A stretch of DNA of 64,000 nucleotides, taken from NCBI RefSeq assembly GCF_002999335.1, contig NW_020312755.1, positions 103,501-167,500 of the forward strand, given 5' to 3'. This document shows, in pieces, positions 23,458-35,261 of the stretch. The stretch comes from Cyclospora cayetanensis (lineage: Eukaryota > Apicomplexa > Conoidasida > Eucoccidiorida > Eimeriidae). A program made the position numbers and the translations under genes. Under the pieces are notes generated by a model. The model worked only from the letters and a program-made list of their open reading frames with translations, did no database searches and had not been told where the DNA came from. Position 1 is the stretch's first letter. Every line of letters starts with the position of its first letter.

Positions 23458-25618
23458 ACATAATGTTGATAATCTAGCGCTACCTGAACGTGGCGCTTGC
23501 TTGGGAAACTAGGGACCCTCAGACTTTTTGTGAAATAGAGGTGTCTCTGCGACTGCATACGGAGCTGCGATATTGGCTTTGTACCCTCGCTCATCCATCT
23601 ATACAAGTCATTTTCATGAATTTACGGACGCGACTATCCCGATTATGTCCGCGTGCAAGAATATTGCCGCCAGGGGGCCCGTAGAATGGTGTTTTATCAG
23701 AAGGAGGAGCCAACTAGCGCCTCTTGTAGCTGTTCAAGGCGCTGTGCCCCGCAGTTCATGCGTGCAGCATGAGCGCGTTCTACAGTAACTGCCCGCCTGC
23801 TTTCTGCCTTCCTGAAGAGACACTTCTTTCCATACCCAAATGTCGCCATCGTGAAAACAGACAATGCAGCGTAGGGAAACTGCACAGTCCGGCCTGCATC
23901 CACCGCCCACTGTTCAGTGCGACGTGGACCTTTGTACCCGCGTACAATTCGCAGTTGCTATTAATTGGCCAATATTGTGGTGCACTTTTGTGTGCATATC
24001 AATTGAAGTGCAGTTCGACCTCTGTGCCCTAAAGCTCAGGAGTAGCGTAGCATCGTTTTCCCGACAGTGGATAGTCTGAACGCGGTTGCCTCCGGCTACT
24101 GAGCACCATACACGCATCTCCGTGCATTACTACGGCGCTGTTCGCTACTCGTACGAATATGACGAAGATTACACAGTACACCCAAATTACAACTAGGCTG
24201 ACCACCTTGAAACCCTCATATAAGGTCTCCGCAGGTAGACACTTGACCCTTCGCCCAACGCATTTACCAGAAAGCTATCGAGCGTTTTCTTTTAAAAAAA
24301 TATGCTTTCCCATGCCTACGCCAGTCTGACATCTCGCCTTGAGGAGAGGGGCAACTAGGGTAAGCGTAGCCGCATCCTCCGAGCTCTCCGAGCATTCGCA
24401 GCTGTAGCCCAGAGCAACCACAGCATTGCCTCTTTTTGCATCGAGTTATTGCCACTCAGCAATCCATAAAATGTACGAACAGCTCAGTCAGTTAGGCATT
24501 TCTTCTTTGGTTTAATCTAAAGACAACTAAATAAGAAGAACGTGCCCTACTGCAACTTTGCCCGCGAGAACACACACTAGCCCTGCAACACCGCTCGCTT
24601 CTTCCGAGGTGAGTATTAAGCACGCCCATGCACATAACTATTTAGTCCACAAATTGCATGGATTGGTTCAACCGACTTCATTCCCCAGACGTTGACTCTC
24701 TCAAGGCACGCGTAACACACAGCTAAGCATAGCTGAAGCGGTTGTCTGTAAAGTCCATCAGAGGACCAGTGTGCCTTGATCCAATCGCAAGCTAAGCCTT
24801 CTGACTATCACTGTGCTGCGTAATTTCAAACGCCACGGAATAGAAGGTACAATGGGGCGAGGCAAGATGCACACTGCGAGAAGGTGTGGGGTGGGTGCTG
24901 TGCCTCGGTCGGTGAGGGTAACAACCCCCAATGGCCCCTTCCGCCCCGCCTTCATGGCGTCTTTAGAATAAACTTTCGTAGTTTTTGGCGGATAGTCGCC
25001 TCTACATGGCCAGCCGTGTTGTGAGGAAAGAATCGCCTCAGTGGGGGCTTCGTGTGCGCCCATTCTCGACCCGCATGCCGCCTCAGTCCCACGAAGCCTG
25101 AGAAAGGACGCAGTGCATGGTTCTCCTGCCCCTTTGGCCCTTTCTTTTGGCGTTTAGCGTGTTTCTTCTGGATATTTGTGCCCTTCTGCGCCTTGCTCTC
25201 GGAGCGGCCGCTCGATTTGCATGCACCGGTGTTTGAACCGACGCTCCAACGCACCCACGCCTTCCATTGAAATCTTCAGCCAGCCACAGCTTCCCTGCGT
25301 GGCCACCCCGCGTTGCACGCAGGCTTTCCGCGCGGTGACTCTGCTGCGTTTTGGGGGTTGTTCGAGCTTCTTCAGCGACCCCCCGACCCCCTTCTGGCGT
25401 GTCTTTCCTCTCGCATCCATTCAGCATGGCCGCGCGCGCTCCGTGCCAAACAGGCACCGGAATCTGAGGCGAGCGCGGAAAAACTCCTCTGCTGCTCCTG
25501 CGGGAGCCGGCAGCGGCGCGGCACTCGGAGAGCCAGCAACCACGGGAGGCCGAGGGGCCCCCCGACAGGGGCCCCCCGGTGTGTGGGCTGCAGGAGGAGC
25601 CGCGCGCAGTGCCGCGTC
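23458..25618. other. intergenic, no gene seen
   Basis: This 2.2-kb stretch changes from mixed composition to GC-rich DNA towards the ApiAP2 gene. Short frames on both strands near 24950-25460 are basic and Arg/Lys-rich but lack an ATG and any recognised domain. The frame of the ApiAP2 gene stays open upstream to about 25313 without an ATG, so a 5' UTR or an upstream exon may lie here. Confidence 0.4.
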
Positions 25619-28324
25619 ATGCAGCTGCGCGATGCCGTCGCACTCTGCCCTCCGGGGGGGGGGGTGGGCAAGGGAGCTGCAGCGACCCCTGCTGGACCTC
25701 CCTTCCCCTCCGCTGGCGAGCCGCCTTCGCTTCTGTGCAGTTATGCGCCGCACGCAGCGCTCGCCGAGAGCTCCGCGTTGGCTCCTTCGAATCCTGCGAT
25801 TCGCGGAGGGGTGTGCAGCCTAGCGGCGCCTCTTCAGGCTACACCCGACGGGCTGCAGCACTTTGGCCCCTTCACGCCGCAGCCGCCAGCAACCCCTCCG
25901 AAACAGAGCCTTGCCGTGGGACGGTTGTGCGCTGCTACGCGGGGAGCCTCCCCCGCAGCTGCCTATCTCGGAGCATCCAGGGAGCCTTTCCCTTCTGAAC
26001 AGCCGGAGCTGCACGAGGACGCCTCGTCTCGGAGGGCGTTGGATAGCGTGGCTTCCGTGCTGGCGGCCCCTTTGCCTGACGTCGCGCTCAAGCCGCGAGC
26101 GCTTGCTCTCGCTCCTCCCAACGAGCGCGACTGCAACGCATCTGCTGCGCTGCAGCAGCCGCGGCTCTGCGGCGAACAACCCCAGCGAGGGCAGCTCCAG
26201 CAGCAGCGGCAGGAGCACCACCATCTGCCGTGGGGAGCCACTGCCTCCCCCCCGGTTCGCTACGATTCGGAACTGAACATGTGGGTAGTGGTGGTGCCCC
26301 TCAAGGGGTCGCGCCACGTGCTCTTTGCCTCCAAATTTTGTGTCAGAAAAAGGGGGTTCGCTGAAGCAAGGCGCCTCGCGCTCGCTTCCTACCGGAGGTT
26401 TCTGCTGCAACACCAACCCGCTGCAGCTGCCGCCACCGTCACGGGCGCAGCTGCCGGAGACAGAAGCCACGCAGTCGTCAGTCAGCCCTCCATGTTTTTT
26501 TCTAGAGCCAAAGAGGTAAATAGACGCGCGGCACAAGTGCGCCTTCGACTCCAAACCTTAAACGGGGGGGAGGCGCCGCAGCACACATACACATGGGGGC
26601 ACCCCAAAACAGGGGAGTCACACAGGGACGTGGGAGAGACTTATGCAGCTTCAAGCTTCGAGCAGCAGCCCGTCACACGGTTTCTGCTTTTGTATTTAGC
26701 GTCTAAAATATAGGAATCGGAAGACTCGGAATGTGTGGGTGCATGCGCGGCTTTCCCAGTGGAAGCGGTTTGCTTGGGGTGTACATACGGATGTTGCTGT
26801 GTCTGTGCCCTGTTGTCACCTCGCCATGAAGAAGAAGAAAGGCTGTATCCTGATGACAGGTGACGGTGTATTTCTGCGGTCTGCAGACCGATTTTCTACA
26901 TGCTCGGTTCCAGCCTACTGGCCTGTTTGGTATTGTTTTGTTTGTACGGGCATCTGTGTTGTTGCAGGCGTGGTGTACTCAGTGGTACGAGGGGCCAAAG
27001 CGCGTCTTCAAATCCTTTTCTTGCCGCGTAAGGTTTCGGATTCTGCTTCCTCTGCATGCGCTTAGGCGATGCGAGAAGGCTTGCCTTTTCCGCGCTGAAG
27101 ACAGTGCCGAAACAGCCCAGTCTGGTGGTTCCAGCATAAGCCGCCTTTTGGGCTCCACACGGGGATGCGGAGCGTTCACACGCTTCCAGCCATCCCTGAG
27201 CTACCTCCATTGGTGGTGCTGCTTGCCCTGTGGCTATATATCGGGAGAACACCTACCGCGCAGAGGCATCCGCGTGGATGCCTACCCCATCAGCCACTCA
27301 TTTTCTTTGATGTGGATGAGATGCCTTTTGAGCTTTTCTTGCTCAGGTCTATGGAAGACTGGCAGAGCCCTTGTGCCGCTGGTTTCTGGCCGTCGTACGA
27401 CGCCATGGGCGGCGGCCTTCTTCCATGGAAGTCGAGACGCAGTGTGTGCGCTTACGTTCCCTCGCCCTCACGCGGGAGGACGAGGGGATTGGAGGAGAAG
27501 ACGACGCTTCGGGAGGGGGTCGTTGCATGCACAGCGAACGTTCGGACGCCCCTACGGGGGTGCAGCGGCAGGCGGAGCACCAGCGTCCGCGTGCATTTGC
27601 GAGCGGATGGAGAGACAGCTTCGCAGGCGGACCAAGTGCTGGATACGCCCTTTGGCAGGCGCCACAGCACGTCGGTTCATCCACGAGCCTCGCGTTAGGC
27701 CCCTCAGAATCCGTGGGTTCTTCTTTTATGAGCGCTACCCCGCCGCCGGCTTCTGCAGAATCCGCTGTGCTGCCCTGCATCTCTGAAAAGCGCTTGGTGG
27801 AGAGGCCGCAAGGCGGGGTCACCGAGCAGCCGGGCGGAGCGGTCGGCTCCCTCGCGGCTTCTCAGGTGTCTGTACACCGTCCTCTCGGAGATGCGAACGG
27901 GCTAGGGTCCGAAAAGGAGGCAGAAACGGAGGGAAGCAGCCCGCCTGACGCTGCTGGTGCTCCTTCTGCGTCAGCAGTGTCGCGCACTGCGAGTAGTAGC
28001 GCGTGCAAAGAGCCCAGCAGCGGTGTCGGAATCCAGCAGCGTGGGGGTGGCGAAGCGGGGGCTGACGCCTTCTACGTGAACCACGTTTCGCCTCCCCCAG
28101 CTGCTTCGCTGCATCTGAGGCTTACGCACGAGCAGACTGCAATGGCGGCCACTCTGCCGCACCCGCAGCTATCCGTTCCCTGGAACAGAGCGACTGGGCA
28201 TTTCGAATGCACAACCGCAAACGTGTCTCCCCCCAGGCTCCCCATGGGATTTGCCAGCCACCAACTGCCTCAGCACACAGCACACCGCGTGCCACCACTG
28301 ATTGTGGGAAAGGCTCTGCCATAA
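25619..28324 (+). CDS. ApiAP2 transcription factor
   Basis: This is an apicomplexan AP2-domain DNA-binding protein, the main class of specific transcription regulators in this phylum. Exons 25619-26515, 26968-27027 and 27347-28324 join in phase 0 and give 644 residues. AP2 domain 1 is at about residues 212-262: RYDSELNMWVVVVPLKGSRH, SKFCVRKRGF and AEARRLALASYRRF. A second, more divergent domain seems to span the three exons at about 292-345: FFSRAKE then AWCTQWYEGPKRVFKSFSCR then VYGRLAEPLCRWFLAVVRRH, with the W..W, FS, YG and A positions of the AP2 fold. The flanks are low-complexity Ala, Pro, Gln and Ser. The start is the first ATG in a frame open further upstream, so the true N-terminus may be longer. 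Target site and stage of action cannot be read from the sequence. Confidence 0.8.
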
Positions 28325-30892
28325 GGAAAGCAACAACCCTGAGGGGCCTATCTCCTGCCAAACAGTTGGCGGATTACTACTGGACGACCCGCAGTTCCTG
28401 CACTCTTTTGCCACACTCTTCACGACTGAATTGCTGGCCCAACTGTGGTGAAGCATTTTCTGCCTCGCGGCTCACGTGGTGCGCGGCCTTCGCACCATGA
28501 AACCTTATTTTATTGACAGCAGAATGTTCACCGTCAACGCAGCACAGCGCCTTCCACAGCGGCAGAAAAAGCTTGCGCCCACTCCAGCTACCAACCAGCC
28601 GTACTGCGATTCATTGATGATCACCTTTAAACTCTTCATGCATTGGCCGGAATGCGAGGCCGCACGAACATGCCAAACTTTTCCCGCCACTTTATATTCG
28701 AGTGTCGGGTGCAACCCCGGCGCCACGGGGTGGCATGTTCATTCGCCAGTAATGGCATCACTTACAGTATTTGAACACACAACAATGAAATCCTCTTCGG
28801 ACACCTTAATTGATGCATGCAGCCACAGAACTCACTTTTCGCAAGGGGTTTATGTGTTTATGGCAAGACCTGCCGCAAAGCGAACCGGATACCGATTACA
28901 CGATCCCGACAAACCCATGCTCCTACTGGAGATATTCTTGAGGGAAATGTGAAGCACAAGCTTAGGCTTTGGTTTTAGAGGTAGATCAGTGACCGAAATG
29001 CACAGAGCACTTGGTTTGCAGTGAGTATAGGAAAGCACCGCTAGGACACCGTCTGAATCTGTCGGTGTCCTCTGGTATACAAAAAGGGTGCGCGGCAAAA
29101 CAAAGATTTTGTGATTGAGCACATGGTGTGCATCGTAAACGGTTCCCAAATTAATCAAAAAGTGTTAGGTGCCTGGAATCAAACGCCCCTCGTTGCTATT
29201 TCTCAGCAGCGATTGTTCAAATTGGGTTACCGATGAAAAAGAGTCAGGCAACACCGAAGTTGAATGCAGGCCACCGTAAATCTGCCAGTGTCTTTGCAGC
29301 CACTAGCGAAAAATGGACCCGACAATACATTATGCATACATATATCAAGCAAATACATCAAGGGAGAGAATAAACCTCGAATGCCTCGAAGGAGTAGTAG
29401 GCCGTGCCCTCTCCCTTTGTCCCTGTGTTCTTGGTTACAAGAAGCTCATCCGTTCCATCCTGAAGTTGCGCATAAAGGAGAATCTAGGGGCTGCCTGTTC
29501 TACTTTGCGTGTTACATGTGCCTTACGGTTGACACATAGAGGCCATCAATGCCCCTTTTCAGCAGCGATTTCCGGAAGTAGATTCCAGAAAGAAAAATGA
29601 ACAGCTGAGAGATAAGGAGCAGTAAAATAGTGGAGGAAACGATGAATCCCGTCCACCAAAGAAGAGGGTTGCTCAAGCTGCATCTTGAACTGTTCGTGTG
29701 AACGCCTGAAGTCGGTGCATCACCGTGGATGTCCGTAAGTACAGGAAAATTCACGTTCGTTTTTTGAAAGAAACCCCACTTATTCCGATAAAGCAGTGCA
29801 CCAGCATTGCGGGAAGAAGTATATAATGCTGTAGTACGAAAGAATTAATGAATAGAGTGACGGAATTCATACTTGAACTAGCAATCGCTTACGAATGCAA
29901 TATGAAGCATCGCGTCCATTGAAGTCGCCGTATTCCCTTCACGGAGGATCTAAAGAGGGAGAGTGAATCCTGCAAGGAAATAGGGGCAATGTGCAAATAT
30001 ACCTGTATCCCCTGGATTGCCGCGAGGGCTCCTAGTCCAAAACAGCACCACAAAACCCAAGTGCTAACCCCTTGACAGTTCACCGAGATCTCCTGCTCCC
30101 TATACCATACTCCGCTGCAATTTATTTACAGCTTTTGACAGCTCATTTTTGGAATCTAGGTCCTTGCATGTGCTTACAAAAGAGAAAGCAGAAAAAGTGC
30201 TTGTCCACCAAGCAACGCTCCCTTGCACGAAATTCTCGACTCCGTTTCACGGACCATGGTTGCCAAGGGAATAAAAGTGAAACCAGTTCTGTTTTCCCTA
30301 ATGGTTATTGCACTCGAAGCACTGCTTGTTGCCAGATCTGATTACCACTGGGGTGGTCCTGTCCTATGCACCCCTTAAACCCAAACAGTCATTACACTCC
30401 AAAAAAAACCCAACATCCTTCCACTTGAAGGTTTTGCTTGGGCACCTACGAAAAGTCTCTTGCTTCGTCCTAACACCTCATTAGAGCGCATCAATTGGCC
30501 AGCATTTTCTGCCTCAGTCCCACTAACAATGAAACTACCGCTGCCTATGGAACGTGTGCTCTCCCTGCACGTGATACAAAACACCAGATTATCCCACCGA
30601 AAGGCGGGACGCTTCATCTAGGACAGCAACATGTCCGTGTTGCAAAAATGAAACGATTTCTTAGCGTGTAAGCGAAAAAGTCCAAAAATCGTCAAAGAAA
30701 TGCCGCAATGCAGCTTCCGCACAACAATCTGTGTGCTCACTATCCCCCAGAACTGCCCGATTCAGGTTTTATGCCTAGGAGAAGGCAGCCCGTCAAAAGC
30801 GACGTTCTTTACGGAAAGCCCAAGCAATTTAGCGTGAGCACTAGACCGTCCCTTCCCCCTTCACCAGTAGCAAGTTCGATTCTAGTCCATGA
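28325..30892. other. intergenic with possible small gene
   Basis: This 2.6-kb stretch follows the ApiAP2 stop. A 158-codon frame at 28476-28952 (+) has no recognised domain and may be 3' UTR. The minus strand near 29820-30083 carries hydrophobic exon-like pieces described separately. Nothing else was supported. Confidence 0.4.
29755..30083 (-). CDS. possible small membrane protein, partial model
   Basis: Exon-like pieces on the minus strand encode hydrophobic segments with good splice signals. One piece ends at about 30002 with LWCCFGLGALAAIQGIQ before GTATAT. A second, at about 29948-29892, reads ILREGNTATSMDAMLHIAF and ends before GTAAGC. A third, after TACTACAG, could continue HYILLPAMLVHCFIGI and stop soon after. 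The three join in phase 0 and would make the C-terminal part of a small protein with two membrane helices. No upstream start exon was placed. A different frame of the third piece reads on to another hydrophobic segment at about 29590-29650, so the model is uncertain. No family was recognised. Confidence 0.25.
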
Positions 30893-32081
30893 TTACTCCT
30901 TCTTCTTCGACACCCTGTACTGTCCGATAACAACGGCGTGATCTCTGTGATACGGCTCAAGGGTGAGCTGTTCCTTAGGTTTGCACTTTTCCTTCCTGAG
31001 TTTATCCACTTCTGCTGCAAAAACGGCCTCGGGTTTCGCCGTAGAGTCCACGCAATTTGCCTTAATGGAGATGATGAACCAACCACTGGGCTTTAGAAAG
31101 TAGTGAGCGTTCAACGCCACGATACGCGACTGATCCGGCTGGGCCACGTCGGCAAAGATAACATCCACCATGTCAACCAACATGCGGTACTTCAGGGGTT
31201 GCCGCGCGTCCTCTACAATAGGCACAATGTTAGGCCTCTTTTTGGCCATGTTTGTCAAATCACGGCCTGAGCGATGGGAGAATTCCACAGCGTATACAAC
31301 GCCCTCGGGCCCAACAATGTCTGAAACATGAGACACCGTGGTGCCGTTTGCAGCGCCCAGATACAACACCTTGCAGCCAGGCTTGATGGGCATGTTGGCT
31401 ACACCGCCAACCAAAGTGGCGCCTAGCTTTGAACGGAAGGGATTCCATATTCTGTACTCGATCTTTTCCCCCGATTCTTGCACAACCTCCATCCGCTTCT
31501 CCCCATAAACCGACTCCCCAGGGACCATGTTGCGGGTTACAAGGGAATCCGCCTTCCCCTTGGACATAAACACGCCTTCAAAACGGTGCGGCACAACAAC
31601 AACTCTCGCGGGCCCACTACCCCCGCGGCCACCCCCCCGGCCGCCACCCCCACGACCACCACCCCCACGACCTCGTGCACCTTTGAAACCTCCGCCGCCT
31701 GTTGTGCAAACACACCGCACAGCCCCAGGGCCCTTCGGGCGGAAAGGCATGTAACAACTAGGCCACCAAACGAAACTGCAGAGGCATAGATTAGGCCAGT
31801 TACTAACGGGGAGCAAACCATAAATGTGCAGCATCCCACTGATGATCGAGAACGCCCTCTGACCTACAGTCCCAACCCGCTTCACCCAGTAGAGGCTCGG
31901 TCATGCGCACTCCTCCCTTTCATAGCCTTTCAAGCTCCTCACCCCAAAGCGTAGCTGATGATGACTCACCTCCTCCCCTTCCGCCTCGCCCTCCACGGCC
32001 ACCGCCGAAACCGCCGCGGCTGGCACCACCACCCCCACGACCCGCGCCTCTAAATCCACCACCTCCTGAGAATTCGCACAT
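30893..32081 (-). CDS. NOP1: fibrillarin, rRNA 2'-O-methyltransferase
   Basis: This is the methyltransferase of box C/D snoRNPs. It 2'-O-methylates pre-rRNA in the nucleolus and also acts with U3 in early processing. Two exons, 32081-31970 and 31698-30893, join in phase to give 305 residues. Exon 1 ([18 protein letters not shown]) and the start of exon 2 form a Gly/Arg-rich GAR domain that is interrupted by the intron. The catalytic domain shows [29 protein letters not shown], the SAM-binding [32 protein letters not shown], the catalytic-Asp region [11 protein letters not shown] and the C-terminal [14 protein letters not shown]. Length and all motifs agree with eukaryotic fibrillarin. It is divergent from the eL18 gene, with 3.2 kb between them. 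Confidence 0.97.
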
Positions 32082-35000
32082 GTGTACATGGAAGACGGAA
32101 ATAAGTAGAAGGCAGCTAAAGCAATGATCGGAGCAGCACGTAGGCATTCGACGCCAGAGCTCCGCCGGCCGGAAAAATTTCACATCGGCTCATGCAGCCG
32201 CGGCTACGGATGTGCCACCAAGCAAATGCATCGCCAAGCCCATAAAAATGGAGGTTTGGGGGCATTAGATCTCCTAGAGCCGACTTCTGAAACATGAATC
32301 GACCTCCGTGAGCCTCGCAAGCAACGGGGGCGCGAAGGCCCCAGGAGAGGAGGGAGCAACGAGAGATTTACTGCCAACACCCACCCCTCATTGTGCCGGA
32401 CAGAACAAAGAGAGGCGAAAATCGATGCCGCTGGCTGCACTAATCCCACCGCAAGCAAAAACAGGCGAGGCAGCCGCGCAGTCAGCACGCAAGGACCGAG
32501 GGAGAAGAGGGCAGCGCCTCCCGAATCGTGGGCTGCAGCTTTGTGCGATTTTGGCTTGGGAGCAAACTATTTTCAGAGTACTACACTCAATGACAACGGG
32601 TTGCTTGCCCTCCGCGGCGCATAGTGTGGCGCCACTGGTTTGCTTCCCGAGCGAAGACGAAGGCTGCGGTGTGGGGTGCAGGGCCCGGCCCCAAGGGTAG
32701 TGCGCAAGTCGCTGCTCTCCTCAAAGTGACAATTTATTTTTTGGCAGCAGATTTGGGGATGTTTGGTTGCTTGCAATAAGCTAGGACTCTGCTGCCTTGT
32801 GCCATCTCACGTGTATGCGCAAGGGCCGAAGTACGCGCATAGCTTGGACCCTCACCTCCTCCCGAGCGCTTACGGCCGCGAGCGCCCGCCTCACCTTCTT
32901 GTTTACCCTTTATGAGCCTCCAGAAACTACCAAACACAAGCATGCATTGCTGAGCACGCGCTACTCCCGCAGTCTCGAGTCGCAGGCGCACCTACCAATG
33001 CACAAACCCCCGTTGAGGGCACTTCTGTAGATGAACTCCCTAGTGTATTGGTTCCTAGCACCGGAGGGCACACACCACCCCAAAACTTTGTTTCAGCTTC
33101 GTTTTAATGGGTGGAGAGAGCTGGGCTCTAGAAACCTCCATATGCTTGGAACGTCTAATGAAGCGGGCTCGGGTTCTTTTCAGGACACTTTCTAGTACCG
33201 TAGTTATATTGATCAAAGAACTACGAAATATTGACTATGTGGACTGGAGTGTTGTGCATCTTATTCGCTGCAGAGCGTCGTGAGCTCTGTGCATTTGCCC
33301 TAGATGCTGTGCCACTAGCTATGAGTGCTCAAGGCGCTTGGAGGGTGATGCTGTACCCATGCGCCCTGGCTGTGCTTCTTCCCACATGTCGGGAACTCTG
33401 AGGGGCGCGAGAATGGGGAGAATGGAGCTTTTGGGGGGGCACCTAAGAACATTCTGTTCAATGTGTATGGAGACTAGAGCTAAAAGTCTCCGTACGGAGG
33501 CCTCCGATAAGGAGATACGTCGACAGTTTCAGCACCCTAAAAGCATGCCATGCAAAGTCGACCTGAGTGCCAGAATCTAGGGATTATTGCTCTCAGAGCT
33601 TCCCGACTTAAAAATTCGCTGCAAAGTGTCGGCAGCCTACAAACAAATTGCACGTCTGCGCAGGGGCTGGAGGGCGGAAGCTTCCATGGAAGTACGCGTC
33701 AGAACCGGTTCTTCCCAAGCTGTTGCAGCTTAAATGATCCCCTGTCGGCCTTTTCAGACGCTTGAAGCAAGCTCCACTAAAGCAGGGGCCAGTGCTCTTA
33801 CTGCAGCTCGATGTCTCTTGGCAACCGAGTGAGGTCCACTGCCCTTCGGCCTGTCGCATTCTGCAAAAGATCGTTCCTGTATCCGTCTCCCCAGAGGATG
33901 TTTTCCTAATGCTGCATGGCCATAGGGGCTTAATTCGATAGGAAGCCGGATGCATGGGACGCAGCCAGCTACCGTCGTCGAGCGGTTGATATCTTTGCAT
34001 ACACGTTCAAAGCTCGACACACGCGAGTGTATCCTCCTGACGAAGAGACAAGTATTCTTTGTTACTTTGGCACCTTAATAACGCACAAAGAAGTTAGCCG
34101 TAGTAAGTTTTGATGCCAAACGACCCCGGAGCAGCCAAAGTTATACTTGGACGCTTTTTATTACAGTAGTTACGTTTGATGCGAATCGGTGTAGGATTGA
34201 TCAACGCGCTGGCCATTCGGTATAGCTCACCTATTGCATAGTAGCGTCAACTCAATACTGCAAGACGCAATCTTGTGTGCGTGTATGCTACATACTGTGT
34301 GGCACGACAAGTGAATGTCCTCCACGCCTACCCTTCAGTTTCTCTCCTGGTATCAAGAGCACTGTAAGATGAGGGAGAAAAGAGGAGACAGATTTTTGAG
34401 AAACACTCAAGCCTTTCTATTAGATTTGCATTGAGTTTGGAGTTAAGGGTGTTCCGGTAGTTCCATGCTGTATCCGTGATCAGCATCTGGCCCTCTGCTC
34501 TACGAATCTGGGGTGCACCGATGCACTGGAGCACACAGCTGCATTACATCTGCCTTTTCGCCTTCCGGGTGGTCCTGTGGGCTTGCTGCTAATTGCATCC
34601 CAGTAGGCATACTGTCCCTGCAGCACACGGCTATGTGGTTTTGGAGAAATGCTGAAATTCCAGTTCTTCTGGTGATTGGAAAGGGAGATTCTTCTGTGAT
34701 TTTAGTCGGCTATTAATGTTAGAGGTCCTCTCGCGGAAGCGACTCGGTGGGAACATTCGCTTTTGAATGGTACAGCAGGGAGCCGTTAAAAGAATAGGCT
34801 CCGCACGGACGCAGGTTAAGTGCTGCTAGCATTACAAGATATGCAAATTACTCTTAGAACTCCTAGAGGAAAAGTTTTAATAAGGGTCCATAATTCTGAG
34901 CTCTAATAATAATTTCGGAAACGTTGGCTCCCGCCATCTGTGTGCACTACGCCTCGGGAGCATTCATTCTCTCTTACGCCTGTTTATCTCGATCGACGTG

Positions 35001-35261
35001 CAGTATGGCAAAGGAAAAGAGTGCTTCAAAGGCTATCGAGTTGACTGAACTGCGGGAAAGTATGAAGAGAACAGAGCCCCAAGTGTGGGGGCCTTGCGCA
35101 TGCATAGAACGAGCGGCTGCTGCTGCTGCTCCCTTTGGTAGGCGTATGGGGGGTAGCCTGGGATAGTGACAGGGAGTTTGACTTGGCTGCAGTGGCTTTG
35201 TTAGCCTTTTCTCTTAATTTTTTCTCATTTTGGGGACGCCACTCAGGAGTTTGCAGCCAAA
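32082..35261. other. divergent intergenic, fibrillarin/eL18
   Basis: This 3.2-kb stretch lies between the start codons of two ribosome-production genes transcribed away from each other. GC-rich near fibrillarin, it becomes AT-richer in the middle. Only short frames were seen, with no snoRNA or tRNA that could be recognised by eye. It should hold both promoters. Confidence 0.5.

Noticed and set aside
24952..25460. Basic minus-strand frames upstream of the ApiAP2 gene
   Set aside because: No ATG start and no ribosomal or nucleic-acid-binding motif recognised. Probably the mirror of GC-rich 5' sequence.
26516..26713. ApiAP2 protein ending at 26713 without splicing
   Set aside because: The GAG|GTAAAT donor at 26515 followed by phase-0 exons restores a second AP2-like domain and a longer C-terminus. 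The read-through adds only low-complexity residues.
28476..28952. 158-codon plus-strand frame after the ApiAP2 stop
   Set aside because: No domain and composition like UTR. Left as part of the intergenic description.
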